A stretch of DNA of 64,000 nucleotides from Aptenodytes patagonicus (Eukaryota > Chordata > Aves > Sphenisciformes > Spheniscidae): NCBI RefSeq assembly GCF_965638725.1, contig NC_134951.1, forward strand, positions 4,092,001 through 4,156,000, given 5' to 3'. Below the pieces are notes generated by a model. That model did not search any database and was not told the DNA's origin. It was given only the letters and a program-made list of their open reading frames with translations. Shown here in pieces: positions 41,395 through 55,507 of the stretch. The translations under genes and the position numbers were made by a program. Positions within the stretch are counted from its first letter, which is position 1. Each line of letters starts with the position of its first letter.

Positions 41395-41560
41395 GCAGTT
41401 ACATCTCTGCTATGCACATAAATACACATCCACCCCATGAAACTCCCTCTCTCTCCAAAATGGGGTAGCTGCACCCAAACTTGCCCTTTGGGGATGGTCC
41501 TATTCTGTGGTAACTCCTAAACTGTGCCCCGGTTCTAGCCGTTTAACAGTAGAGATGACC
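41395..41560 (+). repeat. Unnamed dispersed repeat, copy 6
   Basis: Core 2 appears as GTAGCTGCACCCAAACTTGC (41465) and core 3 as GTAACTCCTAAACTGTGCC (41509). Core 1 is poorly preserved. It lies within the FAM167A intron. Confidence 0.55.
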
Positions 41561-42862
41561 CCCCTCCAGTGCCTGTGCCCATGTCCTTTCACAGCTTTAA
41601 ATGCAAATACAGACAAATCCTTCCTGGACCTGCTATGTAGCAGAGAACTCCCAACACAGACCAGTCTCCAGCACCATATCCGTGCTCTAGACTCCTCCTC
41701 CTCCTCTCCACCTCCCAACAACCACAGAGCAATCTGCAACAAGGCTCATGTCAACACTGTTCTGGTGCTGCATTGTTGTTTAAATTCACTTAAGTACTTA
41801 TTCAGCCAGCATCAGTATCCCAAACAGAGATAATAGCGGTTAATATTCAATCATAAATGTCTGACCAACAGGACATAGGTGTTTTACGATTTCCCAGGAG
41901 AAAGCATCAGACATTTGTGTCCCTTTTCAAGAGTCTTTTCGTGCATTCTGGCTCACACACGTCAGATTTCAGTGCCAAACATGGGTGAATTTGAGATGGA
42001 AGACGCATTTTCCTACTGGGACAAAGTCAGAACTGTCCTAAGATGTCCCAGTTCACAGCAGAGTTTTGTTCTTTAACCACATTTAGGAGGAAGAGGACTC
42101 TGAGGGCTTAATTTTAGAACGTGTAAACATTTGTTCTGACACATTTCATGAACGAAGAAAATACAGTCTGACCACTCTGATCCTTGGGTCTGTCACCATT
42201 CCGTGGCTGGTGATGGCTTTACTTTCAGCATTGATGAAGAGCAGCCACACTTGACAGCGCAAAGGCAAACACGAGGACAAAGAAGAGGCAGGAGGAATTG
42301 GGGGGGAAGTGCTGCAGCCCTGGGGCAGCTCAGCACATGCCGAGTGCTGCAATTTGCTCGTACACCTACACAGAGCCTCTCAGAGCAAAAACAAGAGCAG
42401 GAGTTTGCATGCCTGAATAAATCACCTTCTTGGGGCCAGATTCTCAGCAGGTCCCAGCTGACGTGGCTGGCTGGAGCTCAGTGGGCATATGTCAATCCTA
42501 TAAACCTGGGCCAGGGCTTAACAGGCAGAATCAGGTCCTGGGACAGGTCAAGTGGGGTGAAGGACCGAGAACAGCAGATGCACAGTAAGACCTTGGGTTT
42601 GTCTTTCACTTCTGAACATGAGGAGCCTGAACCTAGCTGAGCCTGAACCAGAGCAGACTCTGGAGACACGGAGGCAGATTCCTTGCAGCGTTGGATGACC
42701 CCTTTTGTGTGGACTGGGAGTAATGCTTCAGATTTTACAGGTAACTTTAATTTTAAAGCTGGGCACTCCTGGACTGTCACTTGACCACGCAACTAACCCA
42801 TGCCATGGCCAAGGAGACGTTTGGGCATACACATACTACTAAATTCACTTTGCTACCTCTAC

Positions 42863-42890
42863 TGGTTTTGGCTGGGATAGAGTTAATTCC
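42863..42890 (+). mobile_element. LTR-like scrap
   Basis: About 28 bp (TGGTTTTGGCTGGGATAGAG and a few bases more) closely match the first bases of the solo LTR at 23456. Similarity then stops. It may be the tip of a related LTR family whose remainder differs, or a truncated copy. Confidence 0.5.
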
Positions 42891-43030
42891 AAAATTGGGT
42901 GGTCCCGTACAAATTGCATGTTGTGAACAGTCCCCAGCATGTGCGAACTCCTGAAGCTCTAACTGTTTGGCAGGGTGCTAACTGGTACAAGCCAAGACCA
43001 TGCTGGGGCCGTGCTATTGAAATAACCCAA

Positions 43031-43050
43031 CCTAAACACGTTGTGTTTAG
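43031..43050 (+). repeat. 20 bp direct repeat, left, near-palindromic
   Basis: CCTAAACACGTTGTGTTTAG, identical to 43193-43212. The arms CCTAAACAC and GTGTTTAG(G) are inverted repeats around a GTT loop. Together with its partner it flanks copy 1 of the 141 bp duplicate, as a target-site duplication would. Confidence 0.9.
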
Positions 43051-43054
43051 CCTG

Positions 43055-43195
43055 GGACGCTCACGCTTGCTTGGGGCAAGGCTGGGTTGCGTGGTGCTCC
43101 CAAGTCTGTGGTCTCCTACGTTAAACGAGACCAGAAGGATTGATTGGCCACTTAGGGTGACCTTACTCAAGGTGTGGGGTGCTGGACCCCTGCCT
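43055..43195 (+). repeat. 141 bp duplicated segment, copy 1
   Basis: Identical to 43501-43641 at 139 of 141 positions, in direct orientation and 446 bp away. This copy is bracketed by perfect 20 bp direct repeats (43031-43050 and 43193-43212). I see no coding potential and no tRNA-like boxes, and I do not recognise its origin. Confidence 0.92.
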
Positions 43196-43212
43196 AAACA
43201 CGTTGTGTTTAG
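43193..43212 (+). repeat. 20 bp direct repeat, right, near-palindromic
   Basis: A perfect copy of 43031-43050. Here the following G completes both 9 bp palindrome arms. Confidence 0.9.
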
Positions 43213-43500
43213 GTAGCTGTGATGAGGGTTGCACAGTGTGGGTGATGGAGCTGCATGCCCTGCATCATTGCATTTCATTCAGTAAGGACATGCGCTGGTG
43301 TACTTCTTTCCTGGATAGAAATCTCCATCTATCCTTTCATTGGATAGATGAATCCTACATACTCTTAATTGACTTCTCATGAAGAACTGTGTAGAGTGGG
43401 GGAGAATTCACCCTGCAACAGAGGACAGCGTGGTGGAGGCAGATTTCACCCCAACTGTGACTACTGGATCATTTTTGGATGATCTTCAGAAAGCTGCCCA

Positions 43501-43641
43501 GGACACTCACGCTTGCTTGGGGCAAGGCTGGGTTGCGTGGTGCTCCCAGGTCTGTGGTCTCCTACGTTAAACGAGACCAGAAGGATTGATTGGCCACTTA
43601 GGGTGACCTTACTCAAGGTGTGGGGTGCTGGACCCCTGCCT
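43501..43641 (+). repeat. 141 bp duplicated segment, copy 2
   Basis: The partner of 43055-43195. It lacks the bracketing 20 bp repeats, and similarity ends abruptly at both borders, so it is the more likely source copy. Confidence 0.92.
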
Positions 43642-45973
43642 GGCTGCCCCGAGCAGGGTGCTGTCTGAGGGATGCTGCCCTTTCTGGCTTTGGCTCCTGC
43701 CTTAAGTAAATGTAGAAACTTAAGACACAATCATATCCTGCTCTGAAGCCTTCCCGTTTGCTTTACTATCACAACATGGGGATAAACAAGGAAAAATCCT
43801 GGCTGTGTTGGGATATGTGGAATCTTGTTTCTTTATTTGAAAAGAACCTGGGTTTCACCCTTGAAATGTAATGTGAAATGCATCTTTTTGTTCCAGCATC
43901 CTGTGATGCGACGGCCTCGCTGTGTTCTCACTGTTTGCCGGCAGCTCTTACCCAACAGTAGTGCCTCCAACATAGCTATTTAGCTGTGTGGTCAGTCAAA
44001 TACATGCTCTCTCTTTTGGGGAGGTTGTTCTAAATTACATGAGTCACGTCCAGATCCAGCAAAGACCAGTATAATTAAGAGGCAGGAAAATGGAAAGTGA
44101 GGAACAATTAGGGTTTGCTTTGCCCTTTTTCTTCTTTAATTTAAACTTTTACTTTTCGTCAGATGGTGGTTTATATACCACACCCCAGTCTAAAGGGTAA
44201 AATCAGACTCTGAGACAATTTATATGTGCATCATGGGCAGAAACTGAAGGAACAAACCAAATCTTTTAAAATCTGGGGCTCTGAGAAAGAAAATCTGCTT
44301 CTTACTGTCTTTTGGCATCTTGAGATTTGGGGTTTACATCAAGTGCACTGTGAATTTAAGATTGCATCACAGATGCAAGCACGGACCCAGATTTAGGTCT
44401 CAGTTCTGGAGCTGAGATTCTCCAGAGTGCTGAGTGATTTTAGGAGATCAGCTCAAAACTCTTCCTCATAGTCCTGGATTCCTGAAAGCACTGCACTCGC
44501 CTTGTGAAAGCTATGGTCCTCAGAAACGTCTCAACCACCAAAACTGTGACATCCAGAAGCACCACTGTAAATAACTTCTCTAGAGATCAGTCTAGGTGGG
44601 CGAATACAGCAAGAGCAACAAAAAGTTGACAAATAAATATTATCTGAAGTAAAAGTTGCAGAGAATTTTTAAAAGCTATTATTCATTGTTTTGCATGAGA
44701 AGTTTTCCTCAAAGACTTTCAGTGCTTATCAAAAGCAAAGCATTTGCACAGGAACGTTTTCACAAGCGCATCCGAACCGCAAGTGATGTCCCAGCTCCCT
44801 GGGACCCCGTTGCAAATATTTCTTCTGTCAACACAGTTGCAAATGCTGGTGGGACTCACAGGCAAACTTGCAATTAGGCAACAGACACAAAGCCACGTGA
44901 TATGAGCTGTTTCCAGTCCTGTGGGCCAAATAATAAAGATTTTTCATTCCAATGAGGAGAAGGGAAGATCACTGGGAAGTGTGGTCTTGGTGTCTGCTTG
45001 CTCCTACACTTGTGAAGAGCACCGGGGCCCATTCTCCAGCCCTGAAAACAGCTTCCCTGATCTGGTCATGTCCATCCTATTGACCTCCTGTGGCCTCCAG
45101 AAAAGATGTGCCGCATCCACACTTCCTCCTGGGAATTATCCCCAGGCTGTGCTGACTCCTGAGCTAGGTTGGGAGCTGCTTGGGTCGGCGCTGTTTGGCC
45201 CAGGTCAAATTTGTGCCAAAGACCATGATAGCAACACAACATATAAAAGATGAGCTTCCAGCACCCATGCCTTGGCTCCGTGTATTTTCCTAGCATAGGT
45301 GTAGCATTTTTGTCTTGTCTTCCTCTCTGTGAAACTACCAGTTCATAACTACCAGAAATAAACGTATGTGTAAGATAGGGCCCAAGGTTGGGATGGGAGG
45401 ATGGCAGAAATGCGGACCAGCTTCTAATGAAGCAGGAGCCAACAGACGATGAACCTGTAAGAGCTGGATGAGGAAAGGTCTGAGATAAGGTTCTGGCATA
45501 CGGCGGAAAAAGGAATATTATTCATTAGATATGACATGGTTATAACAAGGGGTTTCCACAACAGTTTGAAATAAAAGGAAGCACTTGGTCTCACCGTGCA
45601 GAAATGACTTGGGGGAAGCAGGTTTCCACAAGACCTTACAGAGAGTCATGAGTTAAAAAAAAAAGAAGAAGGGAGAATTAGGCGAATACTTGGAGGTTAG
45701 ATCCGCTAATGCATGTTAAATGCAGTGGTCAGCATACAACCTCCCGCTGGGGGAGTTGCTAAACCACTGACAGCCAGAAGCTGCAAGGGCAGATGCAGGG
45801 GATGGATCTAGTCACGCTTCTGATGAAGCATCCCTTCGTGATGCCCATCAGAGAAGGGCTATTGCACCAGCAGTGCCCACGTATTCATGGTGTACTCATA
45901 CCTGCAGTATTCATCTGAGTGTTGAGATATAATTAGAGAAACAGGGGAGGGGGCAAACTGCTAAGAAGTCCTA

Positions 45974-46654
<681 letters not shown>

Positions 46655-49600
46655 TCAAATGGCATAGGGGTGTGCTGCAAAGGGCCAGGGATGGAGGTGG
46701 GAAACCCTCAGGGCTGGACCATCTCCTGTGGGGTGCCAAACACAGCCCCTTGGAGGACAGCTGCGGTGGTGGTGGCTCCTGCTCATGCACCACGCTGGCC
46801 CTGGATGAACACCTGGAAGAAAAGCAGATGGTTGGTTTCCAGTTTGAGAAGGACAAGTGAGCAAGAAGGGAGAGACGGCTCCTGCTGCAGTGGAGGGAGC
46901 AAGGGCTTTGGGAGAGGCATGGTGCCAAGGTGCTCCTGGGGAGTGTTACCTCACCTCAGCTATCTGACTGCTTTTGGGGCAGGAACAGACAGGCTCTGGC
47001 TTTTAGGGAAGCTCTGATTACCTACATCTCCAGTCTTAACTCAGGGGGCCCTGAAAGGGTTTCCAAGGAGGCCAGGACACATTCACAGACCCCTCTGGAT
47101 CTGTATCTACAACCCAACGTCCTCTGGAGACAGCAATGACTGTTGCTGGGGGTCAGGGTGTTTATACACGCTGCTTTGCTGATTTCCTGGCTGTCAAACC
47201 TACATCTTTCCACTTGGGCAAAACAGGACCAGGTGAAGTAGGACAACCCAAACTTCTCCCAAGAGTTTGAGCCAAAAGGAGAGCTGGGAAAAGTGAGGTT
47301 TTTTTTTTCCCTCAGTTTTACAGATTTGTGTTTAGGTCTAATTTTGCTAAAGTTGCCAATCTGCAGCCATAAGATTAATCTCCCTCCTGTCCAGCAGGCT
47401 CAGGGCAGGAGTATGGTCCCCAGCCAAGTGTGGGAGTAACTGTGGTGCTGGCACGTTTTGGGTTCAGATGCCTGAGCTCAAGGAGACTTGGACTTGTGGT
47501 TTCCATCACTGGACAAGTCCAGTCTGCCCACTAGGAATGGTCCCAGTGGTTGCCTTGAAAACACCCTGGTGGAAGAACTAGCACAGAGCCCTGGGAAAAC
47601 TCCTAGCTCCTCCTGCCTTGGGCTGTGGACTTGGAGAAGCTATGCCCATGGCCAAAGCTGGCCTACCAAACCTGCCTCTGTGGGACCTGGTGGGACACAG
47701 GACTCTCAAAACTCCGCAAGAGTTAAGCTCAGGCAGCTTCTGCATTCATTTGACGGTAGGGTCAGATAAGAGACTTTCTCAAGGTTGTATGCTCGTCTAT
47801 GGCTGAGCTAGGAATAGATCCAGAGCTCTCGTCTACACGTCAAACACAAAACAAAATACTTTTTTACCTGCCTGGTAACATGCCCAGAAAGACCGGCCAG
47901 GACGTATGCAGCTTTCTAGCTCGATGCACTAAACCACAACAATATGAGTTACTCAGCCATTCTTTTCCCTGCTATTTGCGCCCACAAAGATGTGTGTAAC
48001 TCTGAAATCCAGACCATAATTATGCCTCTCGAACCTTTTCAGTAAGAAGATTCAATTGAAAATAAACACCAACAGAGAGCAAGATTTATCCCACAATTGT
48101 GTGCAGGCACATGAGCTGAACGAGGAGTTGATAATATACACACAGACAGTCTGGGGGTGGAGAATTAGTCATGTTGCGGTCTTGTTCCTGCTCCTATTTA
48201 TGTTAATGAGAGTTTTACGGTGAGCAGGAGCAAACGCAGAGAGTATGTCAGGTTGAAGCCAACAGTTCTCATGCCTGGAGCAGCAACAATTTTCCTTCTT
48301 CTGTTGAAAAATAGATCATATGGAGGGGAAAGCAGAGGGCTGCCCCACTGGAGAGTCAGGTCCCGCACCAGCTCTTGCACGGATGCTCTGCAGAGCTGAG
48401 GGCGTGTCAATGAATTTCACTTGCCTCCAGCTCCAGCCTACCGAAATCAATAAAGGGAAACACCTAATGACTTTAAAGACCTCACCTCTGAGCTTTTTTT
48501 CTGTCCATTGAGATGGAGATTGCGAGGGGTGGCCAAAACCAGCAGCCCAATAGAGTCTGCTGCAGCTCCACACTGGGCTACTGGATTTGGTAACCCCTAG
48601 CAAAGATACTATTTTTATTGTAAGGCTGACTTTTCTGAATGCCACCGCTACAAAGCAGACCCCCCACAAACTCTGTTGTCTTGTGCCTTCAGCAGGTATA
48701 ACATCCTCAGGGTGGAAAAGTCCCTTGCTACTTGAGCCCTGGGTACAGCTCAGTTAGCATTTACAGCATTGGGCCATGAAAACAGGACAGCAGTTTGGAG
48801 CATCCCCTTTGTCACGACCCCGCTGCCATCTCCCCCTCCCCGTCACCACCTCCCAGCAGCTTTGGAGGGATTTGATTTTTCTACCCTAAAAGTGGCATCA
48901 ATCCAACCCATCCTTCACCTCCTCCACGGTGCAACACGAAACTTCTCATTCACTCTGTAGGGACATCCCCTAAATAGGCACGTCTCTTCCCCAACCTGTC
49001 CAAACTCAAAAATGACAGAAAGGAGCCACCTCCAATTTCCTATCAATATCTTGGACTTGGGTCAAAGACCTGCTGTAGAAAGAGAGATCTGAAAGTGGTA
49101 AACGTGTGAAAAATATCTGAGTGCGAGGCTGTAATACAAACCTGTTTGCTGCCTGAGAGCTACCTGATTCCCAGGAACAAACCTGACCTCTGGCTCAAAT
49201 CAACAGACCCCCAGTCTCCCTGCCCCAGGCTCAGTTTCCCCCTAGGCTGGCCTGTGCAAGGGAATTTAAGTGATTAACCCTTGATTTGTCTTCATTATTA
49301 CACTTGCCAGGCTCAGGGTGTTCATGCCATGCCTAATTAGGGGTAACAGGAGTTCGGCACTAAAATGGGGTGAGGGTCTGCTCCCACCTCACTAAGATCC
49401 TTTGCTCAGGGGTTTCCCCCTTCCCTTGCATTAATCCTATCAATCCTGAAGGCACAAGGACACATCAGGACACCGAGACAACAAAAAAACCTTTAATTTC
49501 TTTGTTGGGTTAGGTGTCCATCAGAGAAGTCAGCTTAACTGACCTACCCTGCAAGCTGTAATACAAAGGGATTAGCAGAAGCATACGTCCAGGATGGATA

Positions 49601-51203
49601 AATAACAGGACTGTCAAACTGGATTGGGTGTGAAGTCCTACCGCTCCAAGACTCACCAAGCTGGCATGCCCTGAGGCTTGGCTTTTGCACGGTTGTGGGT
49701 CAGCAACTGCAAATCCTGCTCTCTCCCATGCCAGACACACCTTGTGAAGCTCGTGGGGTGTCCTACGCTCTAAGAAACTGGGTCCAGTGGCACAATCTGC
49801 CACCATGACTTCCCACTGCAGCCATTCCTCCAACCCTAAAGCAGATGCAGTAGACCTGTCCCCATCACACCCCCCCAGACATCCCTGCCCATGCATTAGA
49901 GCAAGGGATCAGGAGACCCATGTGAACATCCCCTGACAAACCAGGTGTGATGGGGCAAGTACTAGGAGGCACAGGGACATGTACAGGGGGGTGAGAAAAG
50001 CTTTGCTTTGTTGTCACTGGTGATGGATAACAATAAATTCAGATGCTGTTCACGGTCAAAAGGGAGATTGCACAAAATGATGCTAGGCACAGCCTTTTAC
50101 CCTGTGGGAGTTTTACATGCCTGAGAAGTTTTATACATCTGCACCTTCCCCATCAGCTCTCTGTGCCCTGGTCAGCTTTGAACATGAGGCATTCACGAAG
50201 CAGCATTAGTTGGTATGTGCTGGACCAGGGCAGCACAGGTACAGCCTGTTAAATTAAGGGCTGTAAATAAGGACACACGGTGCTTTGGAAGGTCACAGGC
50301 TGGGGAGCAAGATGTCTAAGAGAAGAAAGAAAAAAAAGAAGGGAGAAACACTCAGGATGGAAATGAGATGCAAAAAGCAGAATAAATACAACTATCAGCC
50401 CAGGCAGAGGTGTGGGGAGCAAATTATTCTGCTCCCTTCGCTGATCCTCGTGGACTTCAGCTTACTGTAATATCATTTTTTATTACAGAGGAGCAGCAGT
50501 GATTGTAAGAGTCTATATTACTCTGCTTATCTAGTCTCTGAGAAGAAAAAACAGTCTCAGAATGAGAAAAAGCCCAGGCCAAGGCAAGTCCTTTTGCAGG
50601 ATGAAGGGGTGACCGCATGGCACTTCTGGCATGGGTTAAACAGGACAGAGGTAATGGTTCAGCCTGTTAATGACCTTCAAAAGGCACTTCAGCCCCTTTT
50701 ATGCCTCAATTTCCCTCTCACTGAGTAGGCAGTTCATGCAACCAGCCTTCAGGAAAAAAGCTCTGAGGATCTTCAGAGATTCACCTCTGGTACACCTTCA
50801 GGTCTCTCCATCTCATCTGGGTCCCCATGCTCTGACTATAATCAGTGCAGGGACACCCTCTATGATCCAGGGAGTTTGGGACACGGATCCCCTGACTGTT
50901 TGCAAGGCATTTGCTCCAAGGATTTGCATAGGTGTCACCCTGTGGACCATGCAGACATCCCTTGATGTCCTACAGAAGAAAACCCCAGGGTAAATTGCAC
51001 CTGCTAACATCATCATTGACCTCTGTAGGTCCTAGTGAGTAAGCAGGACCCTGAGCCTGAAACAGCAGGCTGAAGTAATACCGAGGTGGAGCAAGAGGTG
51101 GGGGGACGGTGCCCGGTGTGCATACTCCGTGCAGGGACAGCCGTGTTTGCTTTCCTTCTCAGCACAGAAAAAAGATGGGGATGGGGTGGGGACGGCTGAC
51201 ACA

Positions 51204-51216
51204 CCCCCCCCCCCCC
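51204..51216 (+). repeat. C13 homopolymer
   Basis: Thirteen consecutive C in a G/C-skewed neighbourhood (GGGGATGGGGTGGGGACGG precedes it). Confidence 0.95.
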
Positions 51217-54021
51217 GGAGGTCTGCGGCAGGTTGGCAGCGGGGCAGCGAGGAGGAGATGCCTGTGCAAGGGGGTTGCCATAGCAATGGAGTAAGGGAGG
51301 ACTCCGACTGCTGCACGGTGGTGGATGGAGGCTCCAGAGCATCCTCCAGGCAGCAGAGACACCGAGGCCCCGGGCAGCAGATGAAGGGAGGTGAGACCCA
51401 TCTGGGACAACACCGCAGCTCCCTGGAGCTGGTGGTTCCCTTTCAGGGAGGCTGCACATGAATAACTCCTTTCCCCATGCCAAAATGACCTCGCTCAGGA
51501 GAGGAGCTGCTGTGCCATGTGAGCTCTGGTGAGCCTTGGGCTGTTCTTCACCCTGGGGTTCTCTGCCACAGCCCCCCCAAGCAGCACGGCTGTAGCACGC
51601 TGCTCTACACAAGGCTCCTACAGAGATGGAGAGCAAATCACTCCCCTGGCCATCCCACAGACTGAGAGGAGAGCCAGTCTCCCTGGGTTATATTATCCAG
51701 CATTTGGACACCCGATCCCTTTCTGTAGCACCTGAAATCTGCTCCTGCAGAAAACTGATCTGGTTCCCAAATGCCTTTCTTGCTTGTCCCAAAGTGACCT
51801 TCAGCCTCCCTCCCCCCAAAAAGAGAAGACTTCAGCAGCCTGAAGATCTGTCCGATTCTGAAGCCAGGTCTCCCTCCAGGGCAGAGGCTCCTGCTGAAAT
51901 TGGTGCTGTCAGGATCAGATGCTCTCTGCCTGCTCAGAATGGTTGGGGCAGGACGGAAGGGGGTCTGTCCGCGCAAGGCTGGAGGAGTTATGGCAGAGCC
52001 CCCAGCCCTCAGTTAGTGCCCACTGGACCTAGTGTCCATGGAGACCTCCTGGCCACACTCATGTGGGCTGTGAGCTTGGCCTTTCTTCCAGGGGCAAGAC
52101 GAAGACGCCAAAGTGACCAAGGTGGGCGTCATAAGCAGGAGCTCAGGTTCAGGTCTGGTGACTCTTCCTTCAGACCTCTTTGCAGGGCTGCCCATGCTGG
52201 CTGTGTCCCTTCACACACACAGAGATCTGACTTCCAGCCTAATACATGACAAAAGCCCAGGGAGGAGCCGCGTTTCTGGCCCTGGAATGATCCAGAATGC
52301 AATGCCCTTGCAGAAGTTTGGAGAGGTGGTCACAGAGCTGCCCCATGCAGTGGGCTGAGATACGGGTGCAGCACCTGGCCTGATGGGATCCTGAGTGCAC
52401 CTGGATATTCCTGCCCATTAACTGCCACGAACAAACCCCTAGAAGACCTCCCAGACAACTCGGATGCTAAGGTCAGCAGCAGGGAAGCAGCCCGTCCTGC
52501 TGCTTCAGCCCTTCAGGTGTGGACCATGGGGCATCTCTGGGGACAGGTTAGGCGTGGCATTCACAGATACACAGGGGCAAGAGGGAAGAAATGGGGCTTT
52601 CCATTCATGTGTGACCTGGAGCAGGGTGAGGGTTCACCCTGGCACATCTTGCTGCCCAAATGACCCCCAGACAGACCCCCCAAACAGCACAGTGAAGGGA
52701 GGAGGGGAGAGCAGTGGGCGGCTGCAGCCAATCCGCCATCCTGACAAGAGGAGCGGAGCAGAAGTGCAGAGATAACAGTTTGCACTCCCTGCCCTAAGGT
52801 ATTTCTCTCAGGCTGATCTCCAGCATCACTAGTAGAGTCAGAACCTGCTTCAATAAATACATCTGTCCCTTCCTGCCTAGCTGCATCTTGTCCCTCCCTG
52901 CCTCCCCTGCACAACATCAAGCAGGCTCCTTTTGAGGAAGCAGGACTGAAATTGCTGCCTGCTTTAGATGGACCCTGGCAGCTCCGTGTTCACACCAGCT
53001 CAGATCCCATCGATCTTTCCAGCGGTCAGGTGGAAATCCTGCATGAAGACGGGCATTGCCAGATATTTGGCATTCCCGCACACCAGTCTTCCAGTGAGTG
53101 GGAAGCATTTGTAAACTGGGAGGCTGGAGGGGGTCAATGCTCTCAGCCCATCAGCTGAAACCAGCTATAATTAATCTTAGAGGGAAAAGGATTAAGCAGC
53201 AGCAGCAAAGGCAAGTTTACACCCTCTTGGTGAAGACACCCTGTCCACCCTAGTCATCTTCTGGTAAGGTCTGTTGAGGTGAAGGGAGCCACGGATTTTG
53301 GGCAAGGGTTTTTTCTCCATGCGCTGCCCCAGGGTCCTAGCAGCTTTTTGGGACCTAATTCTGGAGGTGACACGCCTAACCTGTCCCCAGAGATGCCCCT
53401 GAAGGACCTGTGGTTTGGCAGAGCCACTTCCTTCCCTTATTTTCCCTGCTGCCACCCCAACCAGCGCCACGTTTCAGCAAGGAGAGAGCAGACGGAGCAG
53501 GCAGGGACCTCTGTGCCTGTGCAACCACGGTAATGCGAAGGGCTGGGACTCCTTGGGAATGAGCCAGATCAGGCTGAGAAACGCTCTCTTCCCAGGAGAC
53601 TGGCACAGGGAGTTATTTTTCCCTAAATGCATCATGGAATGCAGAAGGGTATGTTTTCAGAAAAAAAACCCTCTTTCCGGCTTTGCTGGGCTTTATTCTG
53701 CCCAGCACTGAGCTGACACCCCGCAGAGACAAGCGCCAGGGCCAGCTCCCACTCGAGACCCCGAGGCTCCAGGTTAAAGTGATTGGGGGAGCGGGGTCAG
53801 CCCCCCGGCAATCCCCTAATCCCCTTTACATGCTCCCTGTCCCATCCAATTACCCGGCTTGGGGGCTGCCCGAGCAATGATCATACAACCTCCGTACTCG
53901 GACCTGCCTTCTCCCAGTGCTGAGCTGCACTTTGTTATTTAATATTATTTAAGGTGAGCTGGTTGCAAACAGACCCCCACTCCCTTCCCCCAGAAAGGCT
54001 ACATTACTCTGAGGCTGCTTA

Positions 54022-54043
54022 TTTTTTTTTTTTTTTTTTTTTT
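54022..54043 (+). repeat. T22 homopolymer
   Basis: Twenty-two consecutive T. No transposon body could be recognised on either side, so it is not clearly a LINE or SINE tail. Confidence 0.95.
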
Positions 54044-54763
54044 CTGCAGTGTCTCTGCTACATTTTGCAAACACCTAATGGCTGCGGAGCTATTGCAAGC
54101 CCAGAGCCCGGGAGAAGCCGAATCCCTCCCATTCTGCTTTATTTTTGTGTTGTACAGATCCCCCCCGTGAAGAGGTACCACTGCGATAGGCATCTGAAAG
54201 CGGAGGAGACCTGAGATGCAAATAACAGCAACCGCCCCAGTATGCTGAAATGATGGCTGGCAGAGAGAAAACCCGTAACAGCCAAAACAGGCTTGTTCCC
54301 ACTGAAAAGTGGGGAGTCCATAGGATACGGGGGGTGAGCAGACAAAGCCGAGATAACACGGTACCAGCCGGACACAGCTCCTCACTGGAAACAAGGCACT
54401 TGGTTTTCATCCGCTTCCACCCCCCCACACACCCTCCACTGAGGTCCCTGATGTAGAAAAGCTGCGAAGGGCAGAGCAGTGCCGAATAATACAGGGAGCA
54501 TCACAGGAAAATAGGGAGGGGTCTCCTTAGCCCTGCGCGGGTGCCTGTTGTGGGAGAGGTGTCAGCCTGTCAGCCTGCATGGACTAGAGAGGGTGCAGGC
54601 TGTACGGTTTGGGCGGTGTGGGTGCAGGGATGTGCATCGCACCGGGGCGCGCTGGCTGGGGTTGCACAAGCGCTTGTGCTGGGAGGGGTGTGGGCTGATG
54701 GTATTATTTTAGCAATTAGCCCCAAGCTGTTATAAAGGGCTGTGAAGAAGTTCTGGGTGATTT

Positions 54764-54778
54764 CCCCCCCCCCCCCCC
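54764..54778 (+). repeat. C15 homopolymer
   Basis: Fifteen consecutive C upstream of FAM167A. It is prone to length error in sequencing. Confidence 0.95.
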
Positions 54779-55214
54779 AGTGTTAACATGAGCTGCAAGG
54801 GCCAGACCTGAGCAGGTGGAAACCTGCTCTGCTCAGCACACAGTGCCTGCTTCAAAAATCAAAGGTAGCTACGCCCTGCGAGGCCACCACGCTTTATCCC
54901 ATTATGTCTGCGCTGCACAAGCTGACAAACCTTTCCAAGGCTCTTGCAAATCTCGGGAAGGGGGCAGAGGGAGCAACAGGTGATTGTCCCGAAACCTGGC
55001 CAGACTCTTCCCCGTTACACCTCATCCAGTGCAGAAAAATCCCCCTGAAGGTGGTGAGTACCCCCACACCGCTCCCAGCTGAGAGCAAAATCCACAAGCC
55101 TCATCGTAAAGGAGGACTCAAACCCTGCCCTGATTTCCAGTCCGTCCCAATCAACGGGGAGCCGCTGTGCCAGCCATCTCCAGGGGATTTCGGCAAGGCA
55201 GGAGATTGTGGTTT

Positions 55215-55225
55215 GGGGGGGGGGG
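55215..55225 (+). repeat. G11 homopolymer
   Basis: Eleven consecutive G, 440 bp from the C15 tract. Confidence 0.95.
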
Positions 55226-55507
55226 ACACAATGCAAGCCCCCAGCCCCACCACGTCGTAGCCGGCATGCCAGACCCCAGTGCTGAACTTCACGGTGCACG
55301 GGGTCCCCATCGCCCCCACCCCGATGCTCCCCAGGGACCTGGTCCTTGCTGCTGCCCCTTCCCACGGGGCTAGAAAAGCCGGGGGTCCCCTCTAGCACCG
55401 GGTGTCTCTCAGACAGATCCCATCCTGGGTGCAGCAGGGTGTCCCCAGGGTGGCTGTGATCCCCCCCAGCCCCAGCACGGCCAAGCCAACGCGAGCAACA
55501 AACTTAC

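Noticed and set aside
43055..43195. Possible tRNA-derived SINE
   Set aside because: No A-box and B-box pair at proper spacing and no 3' tail could be seen.
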